From positions 1 to 64,000 of the forward strand of contig NZ_JABBJN010000016.1 of assembly GCF_012928505.1 (NCBI RefSeq): a stretch of 64,000 nucleotides of DNA, read 5' to 3'. Both the position numbers and the translations under genes were made by a program. Each line of letters begins with the position of its first letter. Positions within the stretch are counted from its first letter, which is position 1. The notes under the pieces were generated by a model. That model was not told the DNA's origin. It saw only the letters and a program-made list of their open reading frames with translations, and did not search any database. Positions 27,159 through 35,182 of the stretch are shown here, piece after piece. Origin of the DNA: Achromobacter sp. Bel. GTDB taxonomy: Bacteria; Pseudomonadota; Gammaproteobacteria; Burkholderiales; Burkholderiaceae_B.

Positions 27159-27754
27159 CTCTGGTCCTTTGCAGGCAGTGGGATCCGCACGATCGCCCGC
27201 GGCTGTTTCAAATTAAGTCGTAGACGTTTCGATTTAATTCGTGGACCAGAGAAAACACATGCTTTTTTCGACGAATCGTGGATTTGCTTCGTCGGAATGA
27301 AACGCCGGCTTCAGGCGCCGGCTTTTTGTGCGGAATCCGCGCGTAAGGATTCGAGCAAATTTCAGTAAACGTAAGTGAATACGACATTCCCCCCAAGTAT
27401 CTTCCCCAAATAACGGCCGGTGGACCACAGGCGGCCGTGACGCACCGCCCGTCTTGGCCTCGGCATCGGGATCGATGGCTTGCGATAGACTCCGGGGTTG
27501 TTCTTGATGACAACCTTCGTCCCTGCCCGAACGACAGCCGAGACTGCGGGCGATATCGCAACGCGTATTCCGCAAGACCGTAATCGGCTTCCTTTGGATG
27601 CGCGGTTCAGCAAACGATTCATCGACAAGCTATGGAAATTAGCCCGGCCTGTCGGGTTTCCGGTCGTCAGCGCATGCGCGCAAGGTTGTCTCGGCACCAA
27701 GCGCTGAACCCGTCGGTTCGGCTTCTATTCGGTTTCTACTATGGAATTTATTCA
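27159..27754. other. Gene-free region between autotransporter 2 and the DUF695 gene
   Basis: No convincing gene was found in about 600 bp. Next to autotransporter 2 there is an AT-rich inverted repeat (AATTAAGTCG near 27212 and CGATTTAATT near 27229), a plausible promoter or operator region. On the plus strand a stem-loop (27269-27294, arms CGACGAA/TTCGTCG) is followed by the terminator-like hairpin at 27304-27327. This could be the end of a small RNA. Reading frames in 27360-27700 have no recognisable similarity. Confidence 0.5.
27304..27327 (+). terminator. Terminator-like hairpin in the gene-free region
   Basis: A six-base-pair GCCGGC/GCCGGC stem with a 7-nt loop is followed by five T residues. 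No protein-coding gene on the plus strand ends here, so it may terminate a small RNA or a transcript reading through from elsewhere. Confidence 0.5.
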
Positions 27755-28198
27755 ATGGGCAGCATGTTCCCAGGCGATCTGTGGGCGGTGGGTGAAACTC
27801 ACGTCAACGGCTTATCGGTCATCGTTCGTTTTCGCACCGGGCTGCCGTCAGCGCCTGATCGTCAGATCAATGAGAACCTGGTCTTGATCTCCTGGCCCTA
27901 TACGGGCATCGAGTCCGGCATGCCCAATGACGAAGACAAGAGGAATACCAATAGCTTTGAAGAGGCCATCGAGAAGGGCTTCGAGAACTCCAATGTCGGC
28001 GTGCAGGTGGCTTGCCTGACCGGCAATCATTTGAAGGAGTGGCGTTACTACACCCATGACGTCGAAGGCTTCCTGGATGCGTTCAATGCATGCCTGGCGG
28101 GGCATCCTGTCTACCCCATCAACCTGCGCGTGTTCAAAGACCCCGATTGGAATGCGCTGTCGGAATTACAGCCCGAAGGCTCAGAACAGATTCATTGA
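27755..28198 (+). CDS. DUF695-like hypothetical protein
   Basis: The protein has about 147 residues from the ATG at 27755; an ATG three codons later is an alternative, and neither has a strong ribosome-binding site. The sequence (FPGDLWAVGETHVNGLSVIVRFRTGLP, PNDEDKRNTNSFEEAIEKGFENSNVGVQVACLTGN and EWRYYTHDVEGFLDAFNA) fits the DUF695 family, whose members have unknown function. Codon use and GC are a little lower than in the neighbours. A strong hairpin terminator follows 7 bp after the stop. It stands alone. Confidence 0.72.
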   Translation: MGSMFPGDLWAVGETHVNGLSVIVRFRTGLPSAPDRQINENLVLISWPYTGIESGMPNDEDKRNTNSFEEAIEKGFENSNVGVQVACLTGNHLKEWRYYTHDVEGFLDAFNACLAGHPVYPINLRVFKDPDWNALSELQPEGSEQIH

Positions 28199-28205
28199 AT
28201 GACGG

Positions 28206-28232
28206 CCCAGGCTGCCCCCTCAGCCTGGGTTT
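28206..28232 (+). terminator. Terminator after the DUF695 gene
   Basis: A nine-base-pair stem CCCAGGCTG/CAGCCTGGG with a CCCCCT loop is followed by TTT. The T tract is short, but stem strength and position directly after the stop codon support it. Confidence 0.6.
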
Positions 28233-28391
28233 GAATCCGGGCATTCGCCGACACCGACGATATCCTTGTTTTGATCCGTTCTTAACTCGTGCATTGCAGG
28301 TGAAACCTTGATCAGGTGCCGCTTTGTGTCGCCCCCTTCCAAAGCGGACCTCCCCCTAAATCACACTTATGCAGTGCGGATCGACAGTTGG

Positions 28392-29387
28392 TCATGGCAC
28401 CGAGACGCTGACCTTTCCTTTTGATCTTCCCGACTCGACGTAGGCAAGTGCCTCTGTAACCGCTTCCAACGGGAATGCGCGGTCCAAGATCGGTTTGATG
28501 ACGCCGGCCTCAATAAGCCGGGTGATTTCTTTCAACTGATGTCCGTCCGCACGCATGAATACGAAGTCATACCGGATACCGCGCTTGGCGGCTTTCTTTC
28601 GGATGCCTCGGCTTAGCAGGCGCATCACCAGCTTGAGTCCCCAGGAGAGCCCTTGCTGTTCGGCAAAGGCCGGCGTCGGCGAACCCGAAATGGAAATGAG
28701 GTGGCCGCCCGGTCTGAGGACCTTGAGCGATTTCTCCAGCACATCGTTGCCCAGGCTATTGAGGACGACGTCGAAGTCACGAAGCTCGTTCTCAAACTGC
28801 TGGGTGCGGTAGTCGATGACGACATCCGCGCCAAGTTCCTTCACCCACTGAACGTTGCTGGTGCCGGTCGTGGTGGCGACGAACGCCCCAAGATGCTTGG
28901 CGAGCTGGATGGCAATGGTGCCTACGCCACCGGAACCTGCATGGATCAGGACTTTCTGTCCCGGCTTGAGCTTTGCCGTCTCGACGAGTACCTGCCAGGC
29001 GGTCAGCGCCACCAGCGGCACGGCGGCGGCATGCTCCATGTCCAGGTTGCCGGGCTTGAGCGCCAGCGCGGCTTCGTTCACCGCGATCAGTTCGGCGAAG
29101 CCGCCGATCCGGTCATCGGGCGGACGCGCGTAGACCTCGTCACCCGCCTTGAAATGGCGGACATTGCTGCCGACACGCACGACCTTTCCAGCAAAGTCGT
29201 TGCCCAATATCAGCGGCAGACGATAAGGCAGAATCAGCTTGAACTCTCCACTGCGGATCTTCGAGTCGAGCAGATTGACGCTGGCCGCATGCACCTGCAC
29301 CAGAACGTCGTTATCCCCGACAGTCGGTTCAGGCTGTTCGCCAATACGGCCGGCCTCTTTGTAACGCTCAATAAAAAAAGCCTTCAT
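28392..29387 (-). CDS. NADP-dependent MDR oxidoreductase (quinone oxidoreductase-like, zinc-free)
   Basis: The protein has 331 residues. It has a GroES-like N-terminus (DNDVLVQVHAASVNLLDSKIRSG, then LPLILGNDFAGKVVRVG). The Rossmann motif HAGSGGVGTIAIQLAKHLGAFV lies at about 148-170. The zinc-ligand residues of alcohol dehydrogenases are absent, as in quinone oxidoreductases and alkenal reductases. It is the last gene of the inferred minus-strand operon OYE, hydrolase, SDR, MDR. Its probable role is reduction of quinones or enones, fitting the neighbours. Confidence 0.85.
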   Translation of the reverse strand: MKAFFIERYKEAGRIGEQPEPTVGDNDVLVQVHAASVNLLDSKIRSGEFKLILPYRLPLILGNDFAGKVVRVGSNVRHFKAGDEVYARPPDDRIGGFAELIAVNEAALALKPGNLDMEHAAAVPLVALTAWQVLVETAKLKPGQKVLIHAGSGGVGTIAIQLAKHLGAFVATTTGTSNVQWVKELGADVVIDYRTQQFENELRDFDVVLNSLGNDVLEKSLKVLRPGGHLISISGSPTPAFAEQQGLSWGLKLVMRLLSRGIRKKAAKRGIRYDFVFMRADGHQLKEITRLIEAGVIKPILDRAFPLEAVTEALAYVESGRSKGKVSVSVP

Positions 29388-29459
29388 AGCCTCTTAGTCC
29401 TTTGAGTCTTGATGTTGATCAGCCTGAGCATCACGCCTGCCGCCCATCAAACTACGCGT

Positions 29460-30248
29460 TCAGGCGCCGGCGCGGTAGCGATCGGCCGCCTGCGCCTGGC
29501 GCAGGTCACCGAACAGAGCCAGACGCGCGCCATCCAGCGCATCCCAACGCTCGGCCACATGCAGCGGCGGGATGGTCACCGCCTCGCGGTGATCAAACCC
29601 AACCAGAGCCGCATCGACCAGTTCGCCGACCTCCATCAGGTCCGGCAACGTGTTGATGTCGATGCCCGCGCGTTCCCAGATCTCGGTGCGCGTGCCTGCG
29701 GGAAGCACGGCCTGGACGTACACGCCTTTCGGCCCCAGCTCCAGGGCCAGCCCCTGAGAGAGAAACAGCACGAAGGCCTTGGTCGCACCGTAGATGGACA
29801 TACCGAACTCCGGGGCGAATCCCACCACCGAACCGATGTTGACGATGGCGCCGCCGCCCGCCTTCGCCAGGCGCGGCGCGATCGCTGCGGCAAGCTGGGT
29901 AGGCGCCGTGGCGTTCAGGGTTATCAGCCGCGCGACGCTGTCAGGGGTCTGCTCGACAAAGGGACCGGACTGGGCCAACCCCGCGTTGTTGATGAGCGTC
30001 CCGATGCGATCATCGTCGCGCAGCCGAGCCGACACCGCCTCCAGCCCTTCAGGCTGGGTCAGGTCCGCACGCAGGACGTCGACGGCAACACCGGTCTCAT
30101 CGCGCAAGCGGCTCGCCAGCACATCGAGGCGCGCCTGATCGCGTGCGACAAGCACCAGGTCATCGCCACGGCGAGCAAAGCGATCGGCGTAGGTGGCGCC
30201 AATCCCCGAGGACGCGCCAGTAATCAAAACAGTGGAAAACGCAGACAT
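29460..30248 (-). CDS. Classical short-chain dehydrogenase/reductase
   Basis: The protein has 262 residues. It has the cofactor loop TGASSGIG at about 10-17, the NNAG motif (LINNAGLAQSG), a catalytic Ser in NIGSVVGF, and the YxxxK motif YGATK. Residues after the first strand (LVARDQARLD) suggest NADP preference. It lies 72 bp ahead of the MDR gene and 137 bp after the alpha/beta hydrolase gene on the same strand, so it probably belongs to the same TetR-controlled unit. The substrate is unknown. Confidence 0.87.
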   Translation of the reverse strand: MSAFSTVLITGASSGIGATYADRFARRGDDLVLVARDQARLDVLASRLRDETGVAVDVLRADLTQPEGLEAVSARLRDDDRIGTLINNAGLAQSGPFVEQTPDSVARLITLNATAPTQLAAAIAPRLAKAGGGAIVNIGSVVGFAPEFGMSIYGATKAFVLFLSQGLALELGPKGVYVQAVLPAGTRTEIWERAGIDINTLPDLMEVGELVDAALVGFDHREAVTIPPLHVAERWDALDGARLALFGDLRQAQAADRYRAGA

Positions 30249-30385
30249 TGTTGAAATTTCCTATAGCAACGGGAAGTGCGGGCATGTGGAGGGCCGGCGA
30301 TCCGCTTGGGTTGCAACCACCTCGATCACGCCGGGCAGAAGCGGCCAGTCGCGTGCGGGCGCCCCGCGTCATGCGATCGCAGTCG

Positions 30386-31240
30386 TCAGGCCGGCTCGGC
30401 CGGCGGATCCAGGAACAAGGCGGTCTGGTGCACAAACTGCAGCGGATACTGAAACTGCGAACCATGCCCCGAATCCGGATACAGGATCAGTTGCGCGTTG
30501 GGGATGTGCTGCTGCAAGGTAAACGCATTGATGGCGGGGACCATGATGTCGGTCTGGCCATTGACCACCAGCGTGGGCTGGGTGATCTCCTTCAGGTACG
30601 CAAAGTCATCATCACGCGGCGCGCTCCACTCGGTGATGGCCGCGAATTGACCCTTCATTGCCTCCACCGAGGACGGCGGATCCAGGTCCTGGCGCTTGTG
30701 GCGCCGCTGCCAGAAGGCGCGGCCAGCGGCCTGGCTCTTCTCCGAAGGAGAGAAGAACAGGAAGAGAAAGTCTTCTTCGACAGGTACCGGATTCGCCGCG
30801 GTCTGGAAAATCCTGGGGTCGTCGGGTCCCGTGCCGCCACGCGGCCCCGTGCCCACCAGCACCAGCTTGCGCACCAGCGACGGGTAACGATGCGCCAGAC
30901 TCTGCGCGACGAAGCCCCCGATGGAAAAGCCCAGCACATCCGCCGCCGCAGGCAGGGCAAGGGCTTTGATGAAATCGGCGATGCCATCGGCCATGCCATC
31001 GACCGTTTGGGCCGGTTCGCTGCCAGAGCTGGCAACCCCGGCGTAGTTGACCAGGATGACGGGCCGGCCCTGGGCCAGTCCGTCGGTGACGAGCGGATCC
31101 CAGTTGTCCAGGCCGCCCCGGAAGTGTTGCAGGAAGACCAGCGGTGTGCCGGTTGCGGCGCCAAAGCGGCGATAGGCATAGCGGACACCGTTGGCCACCA
31201 GGAACTGGGTGGGGGCTGTCACATGCGTGGAAGTCGTCAT
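30386..31240 (-). CDS. Alpha/beta hydrolase
   Basis: The protein has 284 residues with the classical fold: an oxyanion-hole region (LVFLQHFRGGLDNWDP), a nucleophile elbow GFSIGG, an acid in VNGQTDIMVP, and a His in YPDSGHGSQF. It resembles the haloperoxidase/non-haem esterase group. It lies between the OYE and SDR genes of the operon. No signal peptide is present. A role in detoxifying ester or lactone compounds together with the reductases is inference. Confidence 0.86.
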   Translation of the reverse strand: MTTSTHVTAPTQFLVANGVRYAYRRFGAATGTPLVFLQHFRGGLDNWDPLVTDGLAQGRPVILVNYAGVASSGSEPAQTVDGMADGIADFIKALALPAAADVLGFSIGGFVAQSLAHRYPSLVRKLVLVGTGPRGGTGPDDPRIFQTAANPVPVEEDFLFLFFSPSEKSQAAGRAFWQRRHKRQDLDPPSSVEAMKGQFAAITEWSAPRDDDFAYLKEITQPTLVVNGQTDIMVPAINAFTLQQHIPNAQLILYPDSGHGSQFQYPLQFVHQTALFLDPPAEPA

Positions 31241-31288
31241 GACAAAATCTCAGAGAGTGTTTGGTTCGCCTGGGTTGCGGCGCCTGAA

Positions 31289-32371
31289 TCAGCCGGCCAG
31301 CGTCGGGTAGTCGGTATAGCCCTCGGCTCCGCCGCCATACAACGTGGCCGGGTTGAGCTGCGCCAGCGGCGCACCGGTCTTCAGCCGCTCAACCAGATCG
31401 GGGTTGGCAATGAACTTGTGCCCGAATGCGAACAGGTCGGCCTTGCCTGCGTTCAGGCGCTCGGTGGCTAACTCGCGGTCGTAGCCGTTATTGGCGATGT
31501 AGGTGCGCGTGAAGCGCTTGCGCAGCGAGTCGTAATCGAACGGCGCGAAGTCGCGCGGACCGCCGGGCGCACCTTCGACCACGTGCAGGTACACCAGCCC
31601 CAGTGCATCGAGCTTGTCCACCAGGTAGTCGAACTGCGGTTGCGGATCCGAGCTGGAAATTCCGTTGACCGGGCCCACCGGCGAAATGCGAATTCCCGTG
31701 CGCTCTGCGCCGACTTCCTTGACCACCGCTTCGGCCACCTCCAGGACGAAGCGGGCACGGTTCTCCACGGAACCGCCGTATTCGTCGGTGCGCTGGTTGG
31801 CGCCGTCCTTGAGGAACTGGTCGAGCAGGTAGCCGTTGGCGGCATGAATTTCCACGCCATCGAAGCCGGCGGCGATGGCATTGGCTGCGGCCTGACGGAA
31901 GTCGTTGACGATACCCGGCAGTTCGCCAAGCGCCAGCGCACGCGGCTCGGAGACCTCGACAAAGCTGTTGTTCACGAAAGTCTTGGCCTGGGCGCGGATG
32001 GCGGAGGGCGCCACTGGCGCGGCGCCGACCTTTTGCAGGGACAGGTGCGAGATGCGGCCGACATGCCATAACTGCAGGAAGATCTTGCTGCCCCTGGCAT
32101 GGACTGCTTCGGTGACCTTGCGCCAGCCATCGATCTGCGCCTGGGTATAGATGCCGGGCGTGTCCTGGTAGCCCTGCCCTTGCTGCGAGATCTGGGTGGC
32201 CTCGGTGATCAGCAGGCCGGCGCTGGCGCGCTGGATGTAATAGGTGGCTGCGAGCTCACCCGGCACGAAACCCTTGCCCGCGCGGTTACGTGTCAACGGC
32301 GCCAGAACGATGCGGTTGGCGAGCTTCAGGGAGCCCAGTGTATAAGGCTCAAACAGTGTCTTGTCGGTCAT
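31289..32371 (-). CDS. Old Yellow Enzyme family alkene reductase, NemA-like
   Basis: The protein has 360 residues from the ATG at 32371 (MTDKTLFEPYTLGSLKLANR), which has an AAGGAAG ribosome-binding site; a 13-codon upstream extension is not needed. It is an FMN TIM barrel with PLTRNRA, the substrate-binding His/Asn pair in VEIHAANGYLLDQFL, DEYGGSVENR and the C-terminal GYTDYP. The HxxN pair and overall match place it with N-ethylmaleimide/xenobiotic reductases. It is first gene of the operon, divergent from a TetR regulator, as nemA is linked to nemR. It is expected to reduce activated C=C bonds or nitro groups. Confidence 0.9.
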   Translation of the reverse strand: MTDKTLFEPYTLGSLKLANRIVLAPLTRNRAGKGFVPGELAATYYIQRASAGLLITEATQISQQGQGYQDTPGIYTQAQIDGWRKVTEAVHARGSKIFLQLWHVGRISHLSLQKVGAAPVAPSAIRAQAKTFVNNSFVEVSEPRALALGELPGIVNDFRQAAANAIAAGFDGVEIHAANGYLLDQFLKDGANQRTDEYGGSVENRARFVLEVAEAVVKEVGAERTGIRISPVGPVNGISSSDPQPQFDYLVDKLDALGLVYLHVVEGAPGGPRDFAPFDYDSLRKRFTRTYIANNGYDRELATERLNAGKADLFAFGHKFIANPDLVERLKTGAPLAQLNPATLYGGGAEGYTDYPTLAG

Positions 32372-32454
32372 GCGTTCTTCCTTTCTGCGTTGGGTGCAAT
32401 GGGGACACAAAAGTGGGACCGCGCCGCCAGCGCAGCCTGAAAATTTGACGAATC

Positions 32455-32507
32455 ATTATGATGATGACCATAATAAATAAAGTCAAGACTTTGATGTTGG
32501 TCGTCAT
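32455..32507. promoter_or_regulatory. Candidate TetR operator region between the OYE and TetR genes
   Basis: Two overlapping symmetries are visible. One is ATTATG / CATAAT (32455-32474). The other is ATGATGACCA (32461-32470) with its near-perfect reverse complement TGGTCGTCAT (32498-32507). The stretch is much more AT-rich than its surroundings and probably holds both divergent promoters. Confidence 0.45.
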
Positions 32508-32555
32508 ATAACTGGTTTCGACCGTCGACACTGCCGAACACGAGAGGAGTAGGAA

Positions 32556-33128
32556 ATGAGAGTTAGCAGAGCGCAGGCTCAGGAGAACCGCACGCGCGTC
32601 GTTGACACCGCGTCGGCGCTGTTTCGTGAGCGTGGCTACGATGGCATCGGAGTGGTTGAGCTGATGGCTGCAGCAGGTCTGAGCCATGGGGGGTTCTACA
32701 ACCAGTTCAAATCCAAGGCGGCATTGATGAGCGAAGCCGCTGCATGCGGCCTTGCACGTTCGAGCGTGGAAATGGCTGACGTCGATGTGGGTCGCTTCAT
32801 CACGCACTACCTTTCACGCAAGCATCGAGATTCGCGCGCCGACGGCTGCACCATTGCCGCACTCGGTGGCGATGCGGCGCGTCAGGACGATGAAATCAAG
32901 AGCGTGTTCCAGACGGGGATCGTGGCGATGGTCGACGGTTTCACGGAGAGGCTGGCCGCAGATGGCTTGCCACACACCCGCGCACACGTGCTGTCCATGG
33001 TGGCGCAGATGGTCGGCGCGCTCATGCTTTCGCGCGCTTGCCCGGACGATGCGCCGATCGCCGATGAAATACTGGATACCTGTCGCGCGGACCTGCTCGC
33101 GCAACTTTCCGGCGCGCCAGCGAAATAG
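32556..33128 (+). CDS. TetR-family regulator of the OYE operon
   Basis: The protein has 190 residues. The HTH is at about 8-52 (RTRVVDTASALFRERGYDGIGVVELMAAAGLSHGGFYNQFKSK). The GFYNQFKSK form is typical of the TetR subgroup that includes NemR-like and AcrR-like repressors. Cysteines at positions in AAACGLARS, GCTIAALGG, SRACPDD and DTCRADL could sense electrophiles, as in NemR, though this is inference. The start has a GAGGAG ribosome-binding site. It is divergent from the OYE operon and probably represses it. Confidence 0.86.
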   Translation: MRVSRAQAQENRTRVVDTASALFRERGYDGIGVVELMAAAGLSHGGFYNQFKSKAALMSEAAACGLARSSVEMADVDVGRFITHYLSRKHRDSRADGCTIAALGGDAARQDDEIKSVFQTGIVAMVDGFTERLAADGLPHTRAHVLSMVAQMVGALMLSRACPDDAPIADEILDTCRADLLAQLSGAPAK

Positions 33129-33237
33129 ACGCGGCCTGATCCGCCGCGCCGCTGCTCGCCCCCGCCCGTCGCACGAAGCGAGGCAACGCGATCGCGGCGT
33201 CCGGCGGACTGCCTCCCAAGCCGGAACTACGGATGTA

Positions 33238-34362
33238 TCAACCCGGCTCCGTCTGGACAGACGCTTCGCAAGTCGGATAGTCCACGTAGCCCTCGGCGCC
33301 GCCCCCATAGAATGTGGCCCGGTTGTACGGATTCAGGCCCAGGCCCCGGCGTGCTCGCTCGGGAAGATCCGGATTGGCGATGAACAGGCGCCCGAACGCC
33401 ACCGCGTCTGCACGGGCTTCGTCAATTGCGGCTGCGGCCGTGCCGGGCTGGTAGTTGCCTGCTGCGATGAGCACGTTGGGCCAATACGGCCGGAACAGCT
33501 CCGAAGAGAAAGGCACGTTCTGATGATCGACTTCGGCCTGGCCGGCTCCGCTGGCCCGCGGTTCGATCAGGTGCAGATACGCCAAGCCCAGGCCAGCAAG
33601 GCGCTCGATCAGGTAGGTGTACAGCGGCAGCGGGTCGTCCTCGCCACTCCCATTGGCCACGCCGAAAGGCGACAACCGAATCCCGACCCGATCCGCCCCG
33701 AACACCGCCGACACCGCGTGCGCCACCTCCAGCACGAGACGGCTTCGATTCTCGATCGAACCGCCGTACGCGTCCGTGCGCTGGTTGCTGCGGCGCTGCA
33801 GGAATTGCTCGAGAAGATATCCGTTGGCGCCGTGGATCTCTACCCCGTCGAATCCCGCGCGCTGCGCGCTGAGGGCGGCGCGCGCGTAATCCTCGACGAT
33901 CGAGGCGATCTCGTGGGTCTCTAACGCGCGCGGCGTTTCAAAGGGAGCGCGATCAAAGGTTGCCGTGAACGCATTGCCGGGCGCTGGGATGGCCGACGGC
34001 GCGACCGGCAACCGGCCATTCAGCAGTGATGAATGCGAGATTCGGCCGACGTGCCATAGCTGCAGGAAGACAAAGCCGCCTTTTTCGTGGATAGCCTTGG
34101 TGACCGCTTTCCAGCCTGCGATCTGCGCTTCGCTGTGGATGCCGGGTGTCGCAGGCATACCTTGGCCAGACGGTGAAATCTGCGTCCCCTCGGTGATGAT
34201 GAGGCCGCCCTGCGACGCACGCTGACGGTAATACTCCACGTTGAGTTCGCCAGGCACATTACCTGGCTGTGCCGCGCGCATCCGGGTAAGCGGCGCCATG
34301 ACCACACGATGGGAGAGCGTGATGGCGCCGAGCTTCAGCGGCGAGAACAGTGCTTCGGTCAT
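33238..34362 (-). CDS. Second Old Yellow Enzyme family alkene reductase
   Basis: The protein has 374 residues from the ATG at 34362 (MTEALFSPLKLGAITLSHR); a TTG seven codons upstream is possible. It has the same fold and motifs as the OYE at 31289-32371: PLTRMRA, VEIHGANGYLLEQFL (His/Asn pair), DAYGGSIENR and the C-terminal GYVDYP. The two are clear but diverged paralogues. It follows the MarR gene by about 118 bp on the same strand, so it may share MarR control. Its likely substrates are enones, maleimides or nitro esters. Confidence 0.88.
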   Translation of the reverse strand: MTEALFSPLKLGAITLSHRVVMAPLTRMRAAQPGNVPGELNVEYYRQRASQGGLIITEGTQISPSGQGMPATPGIHSEAQIAGWKAVTKAIHEKGGFVFLQLWHVGRISHSSLLNGRLPVAPSAIPAPGNAFTATFDRAPFETPRALETHEIASIVEDYARAALSAQRAGFDGVEIHGANGYLLEQFLQRRSNQRTDAYGGSIENRSRLVLEVAHAVSAVFGADRVGIRLSPFGVANGSGEDDPLPLYTYLIERLAGLGLAYLHLIEPRASGAGQAEVDHQNVPFSSELFRPYWPNVLIAAGNYQPGTAAAAIDEARADAVAFGRLFIANPDLPERARRGLGLNPYNRATFYGGGAEGYVDYPTCEASVQTEPG

Positions 34363-34479
34363 TCTGGATGTGTCCTTAATCAAGCGTTGATGCAGAGATT
34401 GATCCTGTTTTCAGCCTGGCCGCGGCGTTTGTCGCCGCCAGGGCGCAAAGCCACGACGTAGCCTCCAGAGCCCGCCGCT

Positions 34480-34932
34480 TTATAGACCGTCGTCCCCAGT
34501 CTCGTCTGCCAGGCTGGCCATGCAAGCGTCCAGCAACAGGTGCAGCTCGGCAACACGCGCCTCGCCAAGGCGTTCATTGAGCGCTGTTTGAGCCAGCCTC
34601 CAGGCGCGCTGTCCCTCCGCGCGTTTGGCGATACCCGCCTCCGTCACCTGAACCAGGCGGCTGCGCGCATCGGATCCTGTACCAATCGTAAGAAAGCCCT
34701 GGGCCGCCAAGGGCTGCAAATTGCGCGTGAGCGTGGAGGCATCCATCTGCATATGACGCGCCAGATCCCCCGGCCGGATCGGGCCCAGCCTGATCACGTG
34801 CGACAGCAAGGCGTACTGCGTGTTTTTCAACCCTGCCCTGGCGACATACTGGTCGTAGTGCCGCGTCACCACGCGATCAAGCTGGCGCAGCTTCAAGTGA
34901 GTACAGCCTTGCGGCTTGGTGGCGTTATTCAT
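34480..34932 (-). CDS. MarR-family transcriptional regulator
   Basis: The protein has 150 residues from the ATG at 34932 (MNNATKPQGCTHLKLRQLDR). A much longer upstream extension would run across the operator and the divergent genes and is rejected. The winged helix is visible at about 45-105 (GPIRPGDLARHMQMDASTLTRNLQPLAAQGFL, then DARSRLVQVTEAG). Cys10 near the N-terminus is in the position used for thiol or quinone sensing by some MarR proteins. Twin palindromes lie 8-35 bp upstream. It probably controls itself, the following OYE, and the divergent thiolase operon. Confidence 0.87.
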   Translation of the reverse strand: MNNATKPQGCTHLKLRQLDRVVTRHYDQYVARAGLKNTQYALLSHVIRLGPIRPGDLARHMQMDASTLTRNLQPLAAQGFLTIGTGSDARSRLVQVTEAGIAKRAEGQRAWRLAQTALNERLGEARVAELHLLLDACMASLADETGDDGL

Positions 34933-34939
34933 GCTATAT

Positions 34940-34967
34940 ATTGTACCTACAATTATTGTACCTACAA
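34940..34967. promoter_or_regulatory. Twin MarR operator
   Basis: The 13-bp unit ATTGTACCTACAA occurs twice (34940-34952 and 34955-34967), separated by TT. Within each unit TTGTA-CC-TACAA is an inverted repeat. It occupies most of the short gap between the MarR start and the first divergent reading frame. Confidence 0.72.
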
Positions 34968-34978
34968 GTATGTGATTG

Positions 34979-35182
34979 ATGGAGCGCCGCATGCAGGCAG
35001 AAGAAGTGAGCGTGCCACGGGTACGCGCCGAGGGAAAGGGGATCCATGCGGGATGCCAAGTCGTCACGGCCGAAGGCCGCGTTGTCGGCCCCGACGGCAA
35101 GCTATATGCCCAGGCAACCACGACTTGCCTGATTTTCGATGTTCCTGCTCGTACCGAAAGGAGTTCCCATGAGCAAACCTGA
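34979..35182 (+). pseudogene. C-terminal remnant of a PaaI-type hotdog thioesterase
   Basis: The 67-residue frame (ATG at 34979) contains an AEGKGIHAGCQVVTAEGRVV segment and then GPDGKLYAQATTTCLIFDVP. These are the last two or three strands of a PaaI/4HBT hotdog thioesterase, which is normally about 130-150 residues. The N-terminal half, with the catalytic helix, is missing and cannot be upstream because the operator and MarR gene begin there. It overlaps the thiolase start by 14 bp, so it may still be translated. The best reading is a deletion remnant; a functional leader peptide cannot be excluded. Confidence 0.6.

Noticed and set aside
27360-27740. Short overlapping frames that might be a degraded gene
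   Set aside because: No frame shows family similarity or a ribosome-binding site, so I left the stretch as intergenic.
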